Below are positions 14,847 through 21,961 of a DNA stretch of 22,616 nucleotides, piece by piece. This DNA is from CAVHXA01 sp963639765. Its GTDB lineage: Bacteria; Bacillota; Clostridia; Oscillospirales; Oscillospiraceae. Position numbers and translations under genes: made by a program. Position 1 is the stretch's first letter, and each line of letters opens with the position of its first letter. Location of the stretch: assembly GCA_963639765.1 (NCBI GenBank), contig CAVHXA010000027.1:1-22616 (forward strand), given 5' to 3'. The notes under the pieces were generated by a model, which had not been told where the DNA came from, made no database searches, and worked only from the letters and a program-made list of their open reading frames with translations.

Positions 14847-16037
14847 CTACATATTTTCCGATGTCTCTAAGTTCACGCCGGTCTGTTTATTAAACAAATG
14901 AATCAATCTTGGTAAGATTTTATACTGTATTTGACTGCCATGGTAAAAAGCCGTTGGAGGTTGCATCAGGTCAAGAGTCGGTACCACGATGATGGCATCC
15001 GTGTCGTTCGTCTTAATATGCAGATGGATCGAACCGCCCAACATCTCAGAAACATCCACGACACCTTTGAAAGCATCATCCTTCTCATCAGTCAGCATAA
15101 GATGCTCCGGGCGAATACCCAGGGTCACATCACCCGTCGGAACTCCATTTGTCCTCAGATTCTCCTGTGCTTCTATGGAGAGGTCTACATTCTTTTCACC
15201 AAGCCGGATATAGTATCTTCCAATCTCATTCTTTAGCAGAGTTGCCTCGAAGAAGTTCATCTGTGGTGTACCTATAAAACTCGCTACAAACAGATTTGCT
15301 GGTTTCCCATAGACTTCCTGTGGCGTACCAATCTGCTGCACTACGCCGTCTTTCATAATCACGATGCGGTCACCCAGCGTCATCGCCTCAGTTTGGTCGT
15401 GCGTTACATAGATAAACGTAGTGTTGATTCGCTCTCTCAGCTTTATTATCTCCGCCCTCATCTGGTTCCGCAGCTTGGCGTCCAGGTTTGACAAAGGCTC
15501 GTCCATCAGGAAGACTTTGGGGTTGCGGACGATGGCACGCCCAATTGCAACACGCTGACGCTGCCCTCCAGAAAGGGCTTTGGGCTTTCGTTTCAGATAC
15601 TCCGAAATATCTAAAATCTCGGCAGCCTCTTTTACCCTTCTATCAATTTCCGCTTTCGGCATATGCTTCAGCTTCAAAGCAAAAGACATATTGTCGTAGA
15701 CTGACATATGCGGGTACAAAGCATACGACTGGAATACCATGGCAATATCCCGATCTTGCGGTTCAATGTCATTCATCCGTTTCCCATCAATGAACAGATC
15801 ACCGCTCGTTATATCCTCAAGCCCGGCGATCATATTCAGAGTTGTACTTTTCCCACATCCGGACGGGCCCACAAGAACAATAAATTCTTTATCCGCAATC
15901 GTCAGGTTAAAATCCTGTACTGCCAGCACTCCTTCATCTGTCACTTTCAGATTGGACTTCCCGGCCATTTCCTGCTTTTCTTTGCGGTCGACATATGGGT
16001 ACACTTTCTTGATGTTTTTTAATATCACTTCAGCCAT
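14847..16037 (-). CDS. ABC importer ATPase (UgpC/MsmK/MalK type)
   Basis: A 396-residue ATPase of carbohydrate importers. Walker A GPSGCGKST is at 57-65, the Q-loop glutamine at 103, the signature LSGGQ at 155-159, Walker B VFLMDE at 175-180 and the switch histidine in VTHD at 213. After residue 235 comes the regulatory OB-fold region of the MalK/UgpC group (IGTPQMNFFEA, GIRPEHL). Residues 15-38 are an insertion before the first strand, seen in many Firmicute relatives. It powers the importer made by the neighbouring permease and binding-protein genes. Here it is encoded with them, whereas Firmicutes often use one shared MsmK-like ATPase for many importers. It overlaps no neighbour: 12 bases after the permease stop, 15 before the FrhB-like gene. 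Confidence 0.92.
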   Translation of the reverse strand: MAEVILKNIKKVYPYVDRKEKQEMAGKSNLKVTDEGVLAVQDFNLTIADKEFIVLVGPSGCGKSTTLNMIAGLEDITSGDLFIDGKRMNDIEPQDRDIAMVFQSYALYPHMSVYDNMSFALKLKHMPKAEIDRRVKEAAEILDISEYLKRKPKALSGGQRQRVAIGRAIVRNPKVFLMDEPLSNLDAKLRNQMRAEIIKLRERINTTFIYVTHDQTEAMTLGDRIVIMKDGVVQQIGTPQEVYGKPANLFVASFIGTPQMNFFEATLLKNEIGRYYIRLGEKNVDLSIEAQENLRTNGVPTGDVTLGIRPEHLMLTDEKDDAFKGVVDVSEMLGGSIHLHIKTNDTDAIIVVPTLDLMQPPTAFYHGSQIQYKILPRLIHLFNKQTGVNLETSENM

Positions 16038-16049
16038 AAGTGACCACCA

Positions 16050-16964
16050 TCAGATTCCTTTCGATTTAATTGCGCTTTTTATATACAAGCTCGAAAGAAC
16101 AAGGACGATCACGGTCATTATCAATGCACCAGCGCTGCCCATGCCAAATTTTAAGCTCTTTATTCCATAGTTATAGATATACTGTGTGATTGTGGTTGTA
16201 CTGTTCGCCGGGCCGCCGCCGGTCAGCAGATTCACTTTGTCAAAAATACGAAAACTGTCTATCGTGCGCAATAGGGCGCATAATGCAAGGCTGGTTTTCA
16301 AGTTTGGAATCGTTACATACCACAGGGTGGAGAGTGCCCGGGAACCGTCCACCATGGCAGCTTTATATTGATCCTTAGGGATCGACTGCATAGAAGCGTA
16401 AAGCAGCAGGAACACGAAAGGCGTATTCTGCCAAACATCAATAACAACCAACATCGGAAATGCTGTACGTATGTCAGAAAACCAGTTAAAAACCGGGATA
16501 TGTATATCCGTCAGCCATTGATTCACAATCCCGTAGTTGGCTGAAAGCATCATCCTCCAGCTCAAAGCCACCGTAACAGCCGGAAGCAAATAAGGAAGAA
16601 GAAGCAGCGTTCTCATGATTTTCTGGATACGTTGGCTCTTCAGGCTATTTACATATAATGCAAATAGGAAGCCAAGCAGCATTTCAAAAATTACGGAGAA
16701 CAAAGTAAACTTTACGGTTATCCAAATTGCCTGTTGAAAATATTCGTTTGAAAGCAAGTTGATGTAGTTTTGAAATCCCACAAAGCTTAAATTCTTTTTC
16801 AACAACCGGAAATTTGTCAGGCTGTAAGCCACGGTGGAGATCATTGGATAAACCGTCATGACCACCATAGTAACCATTGTGGGCAGCATCATTAGAGAGG
16901 CAAATCGTTTACTGCCATGAGTTTTTAATTGTCCGCTTTTTTTCATCTCTTCATCTTCTTTCAT
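16050..16964 (-). CDS. ABC importer permease (MalF/UgpA type)
   Basis: About 304 residues with six hydrophobic helices; helix 1 is MMLPTMVTMVVMTVYPMIST. The EAA loop that contacts the ATPase is YKAAMVDGSRALSTLWYVTI (usual form EAAxxDGAxxxxxFxxITLP). GFQNYINLL in the first outer loop and LLPYLLPAVTVALSWRMM match MalF/UgpA-type subunits of carbohydrate ABC importers. The frame opens with a GTG at 16973; ATGs at 16964 and 16946 are alternatives, none with a good ribosome site, and I chose the first ATG. It lies 27-36 bases after the binding protein gene. With the MalG-type partner it forms the membrane channel. Confidence 0.9.
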   Translation of the reverse strand: MKEDEEMKKSGQLKTHGSKRFASLMMLPTMVTMVVMTVYPMISTVAYSLTNFRLLKKNLSFVGFQNYINLLSNEYFQQAIWITVKFTLFSVIFEMLLGFLFALYVNSLKSQRIQKIMRTLLLLPYLLPAVTVALSWRMMLSANYGIVNQWLTDIHIPVFNWFSDIRTAFPMLVVIDVWQNTPFVFLLLYASMQSIPKDQYKAAMVDGSRALSTLWYVTIPNLKTSLALCALLRTIDSFRIFDKVNLLTGGGPANSTTTITQYIYNYGIKSLKFGMGSAGALIMTVIVLVLSSLYIKSAIKSKGI

Positions 16965-17000
16965 GTTTCTCACAGCAGTAAACGACTATTTCCCTATAAA

Positions 17001-18245
17001 TTACTGACCAAGTTCCATTTCAAGCTGGGTCTGCGCGTCGTCTAGTCCTTCCTCTACAGTCTTCACACCGTTGACGATATTGCTCAACTCAGTACCAAGG
17101 ATGGTGTAGAAATCCGTCCACTCCTCAATAACGGGGCGATAAACGCCACCCTCAAGAGCTGCGCATACAACCTTGTACTGTGGGAACTGTGCCAGGACTT
17201 CTTCATCTTGTAGGCTGGAATAGCGGCAGGGAACGCCACCGTTCGGTACAGTGGACTTCTGGACATCCTTGTCCATCAGGTACTCAAGCAGTGCAACCGT
17301 GAGCTCCTTATTCTGGCTGTTTGCCGTCACACCGATCGTCCACACGCCGTACACATTGGCATTAAATGCCTCGCTGTCGGCAGAAACCTTTCCAGTAATC
17401 GCGCAATAATCAGCAGAAGACTCATCGGTCGGTACGTACCAGCCAGGCCAACCAATACCCATAGCACCCGCACCGTTATCTACGGACGCGATCAAATCGT
17501 CCTTCACCTCGGCGTCTCCAGTAGCGATCAGTTCCATATAGAAATTCATTGCCTCGATAAATTCGGGCGTGTTAACAGTAGGTTTATTATCTTCATCCAC
17601 AACCCACGCCCCATACGAGAGCAGGATTGGCATGGCATCAACGACCAGATTATTAGCCGTGTCTCCACGGTAGATAAAGCCTTTCTTTCCGTCAGCCTGT
17701 GCCGCTTTGCAAATCGTCAGAATATCTTCAAGCGACTGGATCTTATCAGCGTCATAACCCGCCGCCTCAATGATTTCCTTATTATAGAGCAGGACGGTCA
17801 CATTCCCGTAATAGGGAGCCAGATACACATCCCCATCGTGATAGCAGATTGTGGTGGTGGCGGGAATAATGTCGTCATCCAATTCATAGCCAGCTTCTGT
17901 AAGGTTGGCAAGCACACCATTCGCTGTGAACTCGGCCATCCACGAGCCATCTACCATGCAGAGGTCATATGCACCCTCCTTGTTGGTCGCATCAAGAGCA
18001 AGCTTGGAATGCAAGTCATCCTCAGCAAGCTCCAGTACTTCCGTTTTAACATTATACTTTTCTTCGAACTCTGGCAGACACTGCTTAATAACTTCAGCAT
18101 ATGTGCCGGAACGTAACGCCAAAGTCAAAGTCGTACCATTGCCATCCAAGGATGCCTCCTCTTCTTTTTCGGCCTTTGCTCCACAGGCGCACAAACTGAG
18201 TGCCATTACACCAGCAAGCAGGATTGCGAGCAACCTTTTTTTCAT
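17001..18245 (-). CDS. ABC importer solute-binding lipoprotein (SBP family 1)
   Basis: A 414-residue extracellular binding protein. Residues 1-20 are a lipoprotein signal (KKR, then a hydrophobic run, then LCAC with the lipid-bearing cysteine at 21), followed by an acidic linker AEKEEEAS. The body has features of family 1 sugar/polyol/glycerol-phosphate binders: EFEEKYNVKTEVLEL, YDLCMVDGSWMAEF, YLAPYYGNVTVLLYNKEI, and a late PTDESSADY-type loop. The ATG at 18245 has a clean AAGGAG site. It hands its ligand to the permeases on both sides. The ligand cannot be read off; with a GDPD in the operon and kinase/cytidylyltransferases nearby, an alditol or glycerophosphodiester is my favoured guess. 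Confidence 0.9.
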   Translation of the reverse strand: MKKRLLAILLAGVMALSLCACGAKAEKEEEASLDGNGTTLTLALRSGTYAEVIKQCLPEFEEKYNVKTEVLELAEDDLHSKLALDATNKEGAYDLCMVDGSWMAEFTANGVLANLTEAGYELDDDIIPATTTICYHDGDVYLAPYYGNVTVLLYNKEIIEAAGYDADKIQSLEDILTICKAAQADGKKGFIYRGDTANNLVVDAMPILLSYGAWVVDEDNKPTVNTPEFIEAMNFYMELIATGDAEVKDDLIASVDNGAGAMGIGWPGWYVPTDESSADYCAITGKVSADSEAFNANVYGVWTIGVTANSQNKELTVALLEYLMDKDVQKSTVPNGGVPCRYSSLQDEEVLAQFPQYKVVCAALEGGVYRPVIEEWTDFYTILGTELSNIVNGVKTVEEGLDDAQTQLEMELGQ

Positions 18246-18274
18246 CCGTTTTTCTCTCCTTAATTTTTAATTTT

Positions 18275-18290
18275 CTGAGCTCCTGCTCAG
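18275..18290 (-). other. Small hairpin before the binding-protein gene
   Basis: CTGAGC and GCTCAG with a 4-base loop lie between permease and binding protein, followed on the minus strand by A/T-rich sequence without a T run. May stabilise the 5' end of a processed mRNA for the highly needed binding protein. Confidence 0.35.
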
Positions 18291-18303
18291 TGGGTATTTA
18301 TTG

Positions 18304-19143
18304 CTACTCTTTGACCGCGCCACTTGACAATCCGGCTATCAAGTAATTTTGGGCAAAGACAACAAACAAAAAGATTGGAATGACTGATACCACGCCGCCA
18401 GCGGCAACTAATCCAAAGTTGGTAAGCGAATCATCTGAATTCAGCGTAGCCAACGTTAATGGAATCGTATAGTTTTGAGGAGACTGTACAAAGATAATGC
18501 TATATGTATACTCATTCCACGCATACATAAAAGACAGCATTGCAACCGCAGCTATCCCCGGAGCCACAAGCGGGAGTACAATCTCCCGGAAAAGCTGCCA
18601 TTCTCTCGCGCCGTCTATCCGTGCGCTCTTCTCAATGTCATCCGGCAAAGCCTGAAAGAAACTGACCATAAACCAGATGATAAACGGAATATTGATTAGA
18701 ACGCAGGCAAGCGTCGCCGGTATTTTTGTATTGAGAACACCCAATCGATTAAACATCGTATACAACGGTATCGTAAATGCAATTGGCGGAAGGACCCTCA
18801 CCATGAGCACCCAGTAGTTCAGTGGCCTTTTCAGCTTAAACTTAAATCGCTGGCGCGTAAGAACATACGCGGCGCAAAGGCCAAACGTCATTGAGATAAT
18901 CAATGAAATTCCCGTCACTTGGATGCTGTTGAGGAGAGCGCGTCCGAATCCTTTTTCGGCAAAAAGCTGAACAAAATGATCCCATGTAAACGACTGGGGC
19001 ACAAGGGAAATGTGCCCACGCATTTCGCTCGTTGGACGTATCGACATTGCACCCAACCAGTAAATAGGAAAGAGTGTATACGCAAGAAAGATCAACCCAA
19101 TCAGGAGTTTAAAGCAATAATTGAATTTGTGTTTAAGTTTCAT
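18304..19143 (-). CDS. ABC importer permease (MalG/UgpE type)
   Basis: A 279-residue six-helix permease. It opens KFNYCFKLLIGLIFLAYTLF, then FPIYWLGAMSIRPTSEM, the standard N-terminus of MalG/UgpE subunits (PxxWxxxxSxxPxxE). The EAA loop is IEKSARIDGAREWQLFREIV, with the following LPLVAPGIAAVAMLSF. FMYAWNEYTYSIIF is the conserved W-N-E helix of this group. It is the first gene of the importer set in transcription order (MalG, binding protein, MalF, ATPase), unlike the common order that starts with the binding protein. The start at 19143 lies 10 bases past the cytidylyltransferase stop and has only a weak ribosome site, so coupled translation is likely. Confidence 0.9.
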   Translation of the reverse strand: MKLKHKFNYCFKLLIGLIFLAYTLFPIYWLGAMSIRPTSEMRGHISLVPQSFTWDHFVQLFAEKGFGRALLNSIQVTGISLIISMTFGLCAAYVLTRQRFKFKLKRPLNYWVLMVRVLPPIAFTIPLYTMFNRLGVLNTKIPATLACVLINIPFIIWFMVSFFQALPDDIEKSARIDGAREWQLFREIVLPLVAPGIAAVAMLSFMYAWNEYTYSIIFVQSPQNYTIPLTLATLNSDDSLTNFGLVAAGGVVSVIPIFLFVVFAQNYLIAGLSSGAVKE

Positions 19144-19153
19144 TTTTAGAGTT

Positions 19154-19828
19154 TCACCCTTTGCGCTTCGCCTTTGCGTCTCTCCACTGTATCAATGCCT
19201 CTGCTTTTGCCAAGTCCTCCGGATAAGTGATTTTATCGAGATACGGCACCTCAAAATTCACATAGACTTTTGAGGTATCCGGAAGTTGCTGTATGGATTC
19301 GGTGTAAACTGATTCTGCGCGGAAATACCGATCCAGCAAAGGAAAGCGAAAGCCCTCCGGAGGATTCAATGTATAATATTCCGCACGATTCACGACCCAT
19401 TCACCATAGTGACCCAAGCTGTCCGTAATTTTTCGCGCACAGGCCACCGCATCGTATTCATCCAGTAGCTCAAAGGTTTTATCCAGCACCTTCGGTTCCA
19501 GCATCGGTCTGACAGCCTCGACAACTATGAGTTTTTCACAATCACTATGGCGGTGAATGTAGTCAAACCCATTTCGCTTTGTCATATTGAGTTCCGTTCC
19601 GCTGTTTGTTACATCCACACCGTAAGTCATCCTCAGTTCGTCATGGTATATCGGGTCTGCGACAACGAGAACTGCGTTCGCAAGCTTGCTTTTTTTGCAA
19701 GCCTCGATTACATATGATATAACTGGTTTTCCGTCCAATAACAGATATTGCTTGGGGGTATTGGCTCCGAAACGCTGTCCAACTCCCCCTGCCGTTATCA
19801 TGATGATGTTTTTATCTGTTGATTTCAT
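19154..19828 (-). CDS. IspD/TarI-like cytidylyltransferase, divergent
   Basis: A 224-residue single-domain nucleotidyltransferase. MITAGGVGQRFG (about 10-21) and PKQYLLLDGKPVISY are the CTP-binding signature of IspD/TarI, VVNRAEYYTLNPPEGFRFPL matches the conserved NR...TPQ-x-F block, and KITYPEDLAKAEAL is the usual C-terminal block. It should make a CDP-alcohol from CTP and a phosphorylated alcohol such as ribitol-5-phosphate. Two positions differ from the norm: the DAARP metal motif is VEAVRPM, and the GGxxRxxSV motif reads SGTELNMTKRNG. That could mean a different substrate or weak activity. It overlaps the acetyltransferase stop as ATGA, with a GAGGAAG site, so the two are translationally coupled. 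Confidence 0.85.
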   Translation of the reverse strand: MKSTDKNIIMITAGGVGQRFGANTPKQYLLLDGKPVISYVIEACKKSKLANAVLVVADPIYHDELRMTYGVDVTNSGTELNMTKRNGFDYIHRHSDCEKLIVVEAVRPMLEPKVLDKTFELLDEYDAVACARKITDSLGHYGEWVVNRAEYYTLNPPEGFRFPLLDRYFRAESVYTESIQQLPDTSKVYVNFEVPYLDKITYPEDLAKAEALIQWRDAKAKRKG

Positions 19829-20315
19829 ACATCTTCCTCATTCGAATAAATAATTCGATTTGCCCCCACAACGGTGCTATTGTCTGGAACATCCCTTGTC
19901 ACGACTGTATTGGCACCAATTTTAACATTGTTGCCAATTTTTATCGGGCCGATGATTTTTGCTCCAGCGCCGATATACACGTTGTTTCCAATCGTTGGAG
20001 CCCGCCCCTTATGACCAATGCTTTCTTGGCCAATCGTTACCTGCTGATAAATCGTGCATCTATCCCCGATTTCTGCAAAATAACTTATTACTATTCCGCT
20101 GATATGCGGGACTTTAAGGCTTCTCCCTATATGGCGCGTAGCGATATCGCAACCCGAACCGAACTGCGAAACCCTGAATAAAAGACTCCACACTTTTCCC
20201 TGAATTCCTCTCGTGTGCGTCTGTCTTTGTCGCATTGCGTAGTGAAAGAGTACTGTCCTTACCCTTTTACCCCCCCCCCGACATATCTTTGCATATCTTC
20301 AGAAAAATAGCTCAT
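19825..20315 (-). CDS. Serine-acetyltransferase-like O-acetyltransferase, frame broken at G10
   Basis: A left-handed beta-helix acyltransferase. The C-terminal part has hexapeptide repeats (IGDRCTIYQQVTIG; IGNNVYIGAGAKIIGPIKIG; VKIGANTVVTRDVP) with the family's VPDNSTVVGAN closure and a catalytic-type histidine in VPHISGIVIS. The true start is the ATG at 20315, with AAAGGA 8 bases away; it gives MSYFSEDMQRYV, as in many CysE-like capsule acetyltransferases. A G10 run (20270-20279) then throws the frame off, and translation ends after about seven more codons. G11 (or G8) would join both parts into about 163 residues. As assembled, only an internal ATG at 20235 could yield a 136-residue core. 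Acetyl-CoA dependent O-acetylation of a glycan, rather than serine synthesis, is likely from context. Confidence 0.83.
20270..20279 (-). repeat. G10 tract at the 5' end of the acetyltransferase gene
   Basis: Ten uninterrupted G on the coding strand directly after codon 12 (Val). At G10 the frame ends at TAA a few codons on; G11 or G8 opens the full protein. This is the second G10 tract in the operon. Confidence 0.8.
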
Positions 20316-20328
20316 TGCAGGCATCCTT

Positions 20329-21936
20329 TCAATCGTATTTGTTTAGGATGAACTCATTGCTTTCATTCATGAATAGTGCCCTGATCAACCGCATATAGCG
20401 ATTGGCTCGTGCGTATCCATCATTCGCCTCATAAATAGAGGGAACGAGTTGTTTAACAAGAAAGACCAATGTTGCCGCGTTAAATTTCTTTACATCAGCA
20501 AATTCTGAGAAGAACTTAACCATTCTTCTGTACTGATCCAAATATTCCTCCGGCGTTGTGTGCATAACGAGTTCATAGGTCAGCATCGGCATATACTCAA
20601 ACACAAATGCATCCACATATCCGACCGGGTCAATGACCCGAACGCCATTCTGAGAACGCAACGCATTTTTGTAATACGCATCCCCATGAAGCAGAAATTT
20701 CTCCTCATCATCAAAACTTTCGGCATATACTTTTTTCGCACAATCAAGCAGATACCTAATCATGCTTGGATAGTAGTCGCATTGAGCAGCAATAGTAAAT
20801 TCGTCCTCTGTTTGTTCTACGATCCCTTTGATTTCAGTAGGTCTGTTCACTATATCCGCCGCTTTGATCCGGCCATCTTGCATTTGTGTAAACATATCAG
20901 CAATATCTGCCTTGTCCGTTTCAAAATCCACATAATCTCCAGGAATAACCCGATCAAGCAGCATTGCGTTGCACTCTGCCTCCGCATCCAGAAGTGCTGC
21001 CTGCGGGTAGTCCTTCAGTATAGCCATGGCGAAGGATTCCTTGACATATCGCTGATGCAGAAATGGAGGATACATTTTTACTACAACCTCTCCGTATTTT
21101 CGGGACTTACACTCAAGAACAAGCCCAGTGTAGGCATCCCGATTAACGGCAAATTCGTAGATTTTCCACTTTGCAAAAAGGCGTTCAATATCTTTGTCGA
21201 TCTGCTTCTCCCATTGCTTTGTTCCCATGCGATCCATCTTCCGAAGTTTAGCAAACAAAGCGAGAACCGCATCGTCCGTATGTGCTTCAAACTTAGCATG
21301 GCGTTCACGTTCTCTGAGCAAAGCCTCGGCTACAGCCAAATCATGCGGATATATAACTTTCATATAGTCTCTGAAGTCATAATTGAACTTTACTTTCGCT
21401 TCCTTTGGGAGCATATGCAGTGGCGTTGTATACTTTGATTCTGCATTAAACGCCTTCTTCAGCAGCTCAAATCGATATGCATCTGGAGATTCAATTAGAA
21501 AGTACTCACGCCGATTTACAGGCTCACCGTCCCTTCGTGCGAGGCTGGTTGTTACCTCAGAAGCCGTAAAGACCGCATCATATTCTCTAAGATAATTGAA
21601 ATATTGATCAAACAGATCAGCTCTCACAAGGGGGCACACTGCATCGACAAGTATGAGTTTCTCGCATACATAATTCGAGCTAATATAGTTCAATGCATTG
21701 CCAATGCTCTGGTTGCGGCTCTCCCCACCCTGTATGGCTATGACCCCATATTTTTGCTCAAGCTCATCTTTTTTCTCCGCATCAGAGACCACAATAACCT
21801 CATCTGCCGTACTCTTGATTGCCGCGTCAATCGCATATTCAATGACAGGACGACCATTAATCAGGTGATATTGTTTTGGCACAGGTGACCCAAATCTATT
21901 TCCGCGTCCACCGGCAAGAATGCATATGATGTTCAT
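20329..21936 (-). CDS. IspD-like cytidylyltransferase / APH-like kinase fusion
   Basis: A 535-residue two-domain enzyme. Residues 1-230 are IspD/TarI-like: MNIICILAGGRGNRFG, PKQYHLINGRPVIEY, GGESRNQSI, the metal motif as DAVCPL, VNRREYFLIESPDAYRF and VIYPHDLAVAEALL. Residues from about 255 on look like an aminoglycoside-phosphotransferase-type kinase: LHGDAYYKNAL at 416 (catalytic H417/D419, metal N424) and IDPVGYVDAFVFE with the metal aspartate D436. This C-terminal form is closest to APH(6)/hydroxyurea-type kinases. One chain could therefore phosphorylate a small alcohol and then couple it to CMP, like LicA plus LicC in one protein. The frame is open further upstream, but the ATG at 21936 has a strong AAGGAG site and starts at the fold. 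It follows LicD3 by 25 bases. The substrate is unknown; an alditol is plausible. Confidence 0.87.
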   Translation of the reverse strand: MNIICILAGGRGNRFGSPVPKQYHLINGRPVIEYAIDAAIKSTADEVIVVSDAEKKDELEQKYGVIAIQGGESRNQSIGNALNYISSNYVCEKLILVDAVCPLVRADLFDQYFNYLREYDAVFTASEVTTSLARRDGEPVNRREYFLIESPDAYRFELLKKAFNAESKYTTPLHMLPKEAKVKFNYDFRDYMKVIYPHDLAVAEALLRERERHAKFEAHTDDAVLALFAKLRKMDRMGTKQWEKQIDKDIERLFAKWKIYEFAVNRDAYTGLVLECKSRKYGEVVVKMYPPFLHQRYVKESFAMAILKDYPQAALLDAEAECNAMLLDRVIPGDYVDFETDKADIADMFTQMQDGRIKAADIVNRPTEIKGIVEQTEDEFTIAAQCDYYPSMIRYLLDCAKKVYAESFDDEEKFLLHGDAYYKNALRSQNGVRVIDPVGYVDAFVFEYMPMLTYELVMHTTPEEYLDQYRRMVKFFSEFADVKKFNAATLVFLVKQLVPSIYEANDGYARANRYMRLIRALFMNESNEFILNKYD

Positions 21937-21961
21937 GCTCCGCTCCTTCGCTTTTATATCT

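Noticed and set aside
19825..20235. Acetyltransferase starting at the internal ATG 20235 as the real gene
   Set aside because: No ribosome site there, and the joined frame from 20315 supplies the family's normal N-terminus; kept only as a possible OFF-state product.
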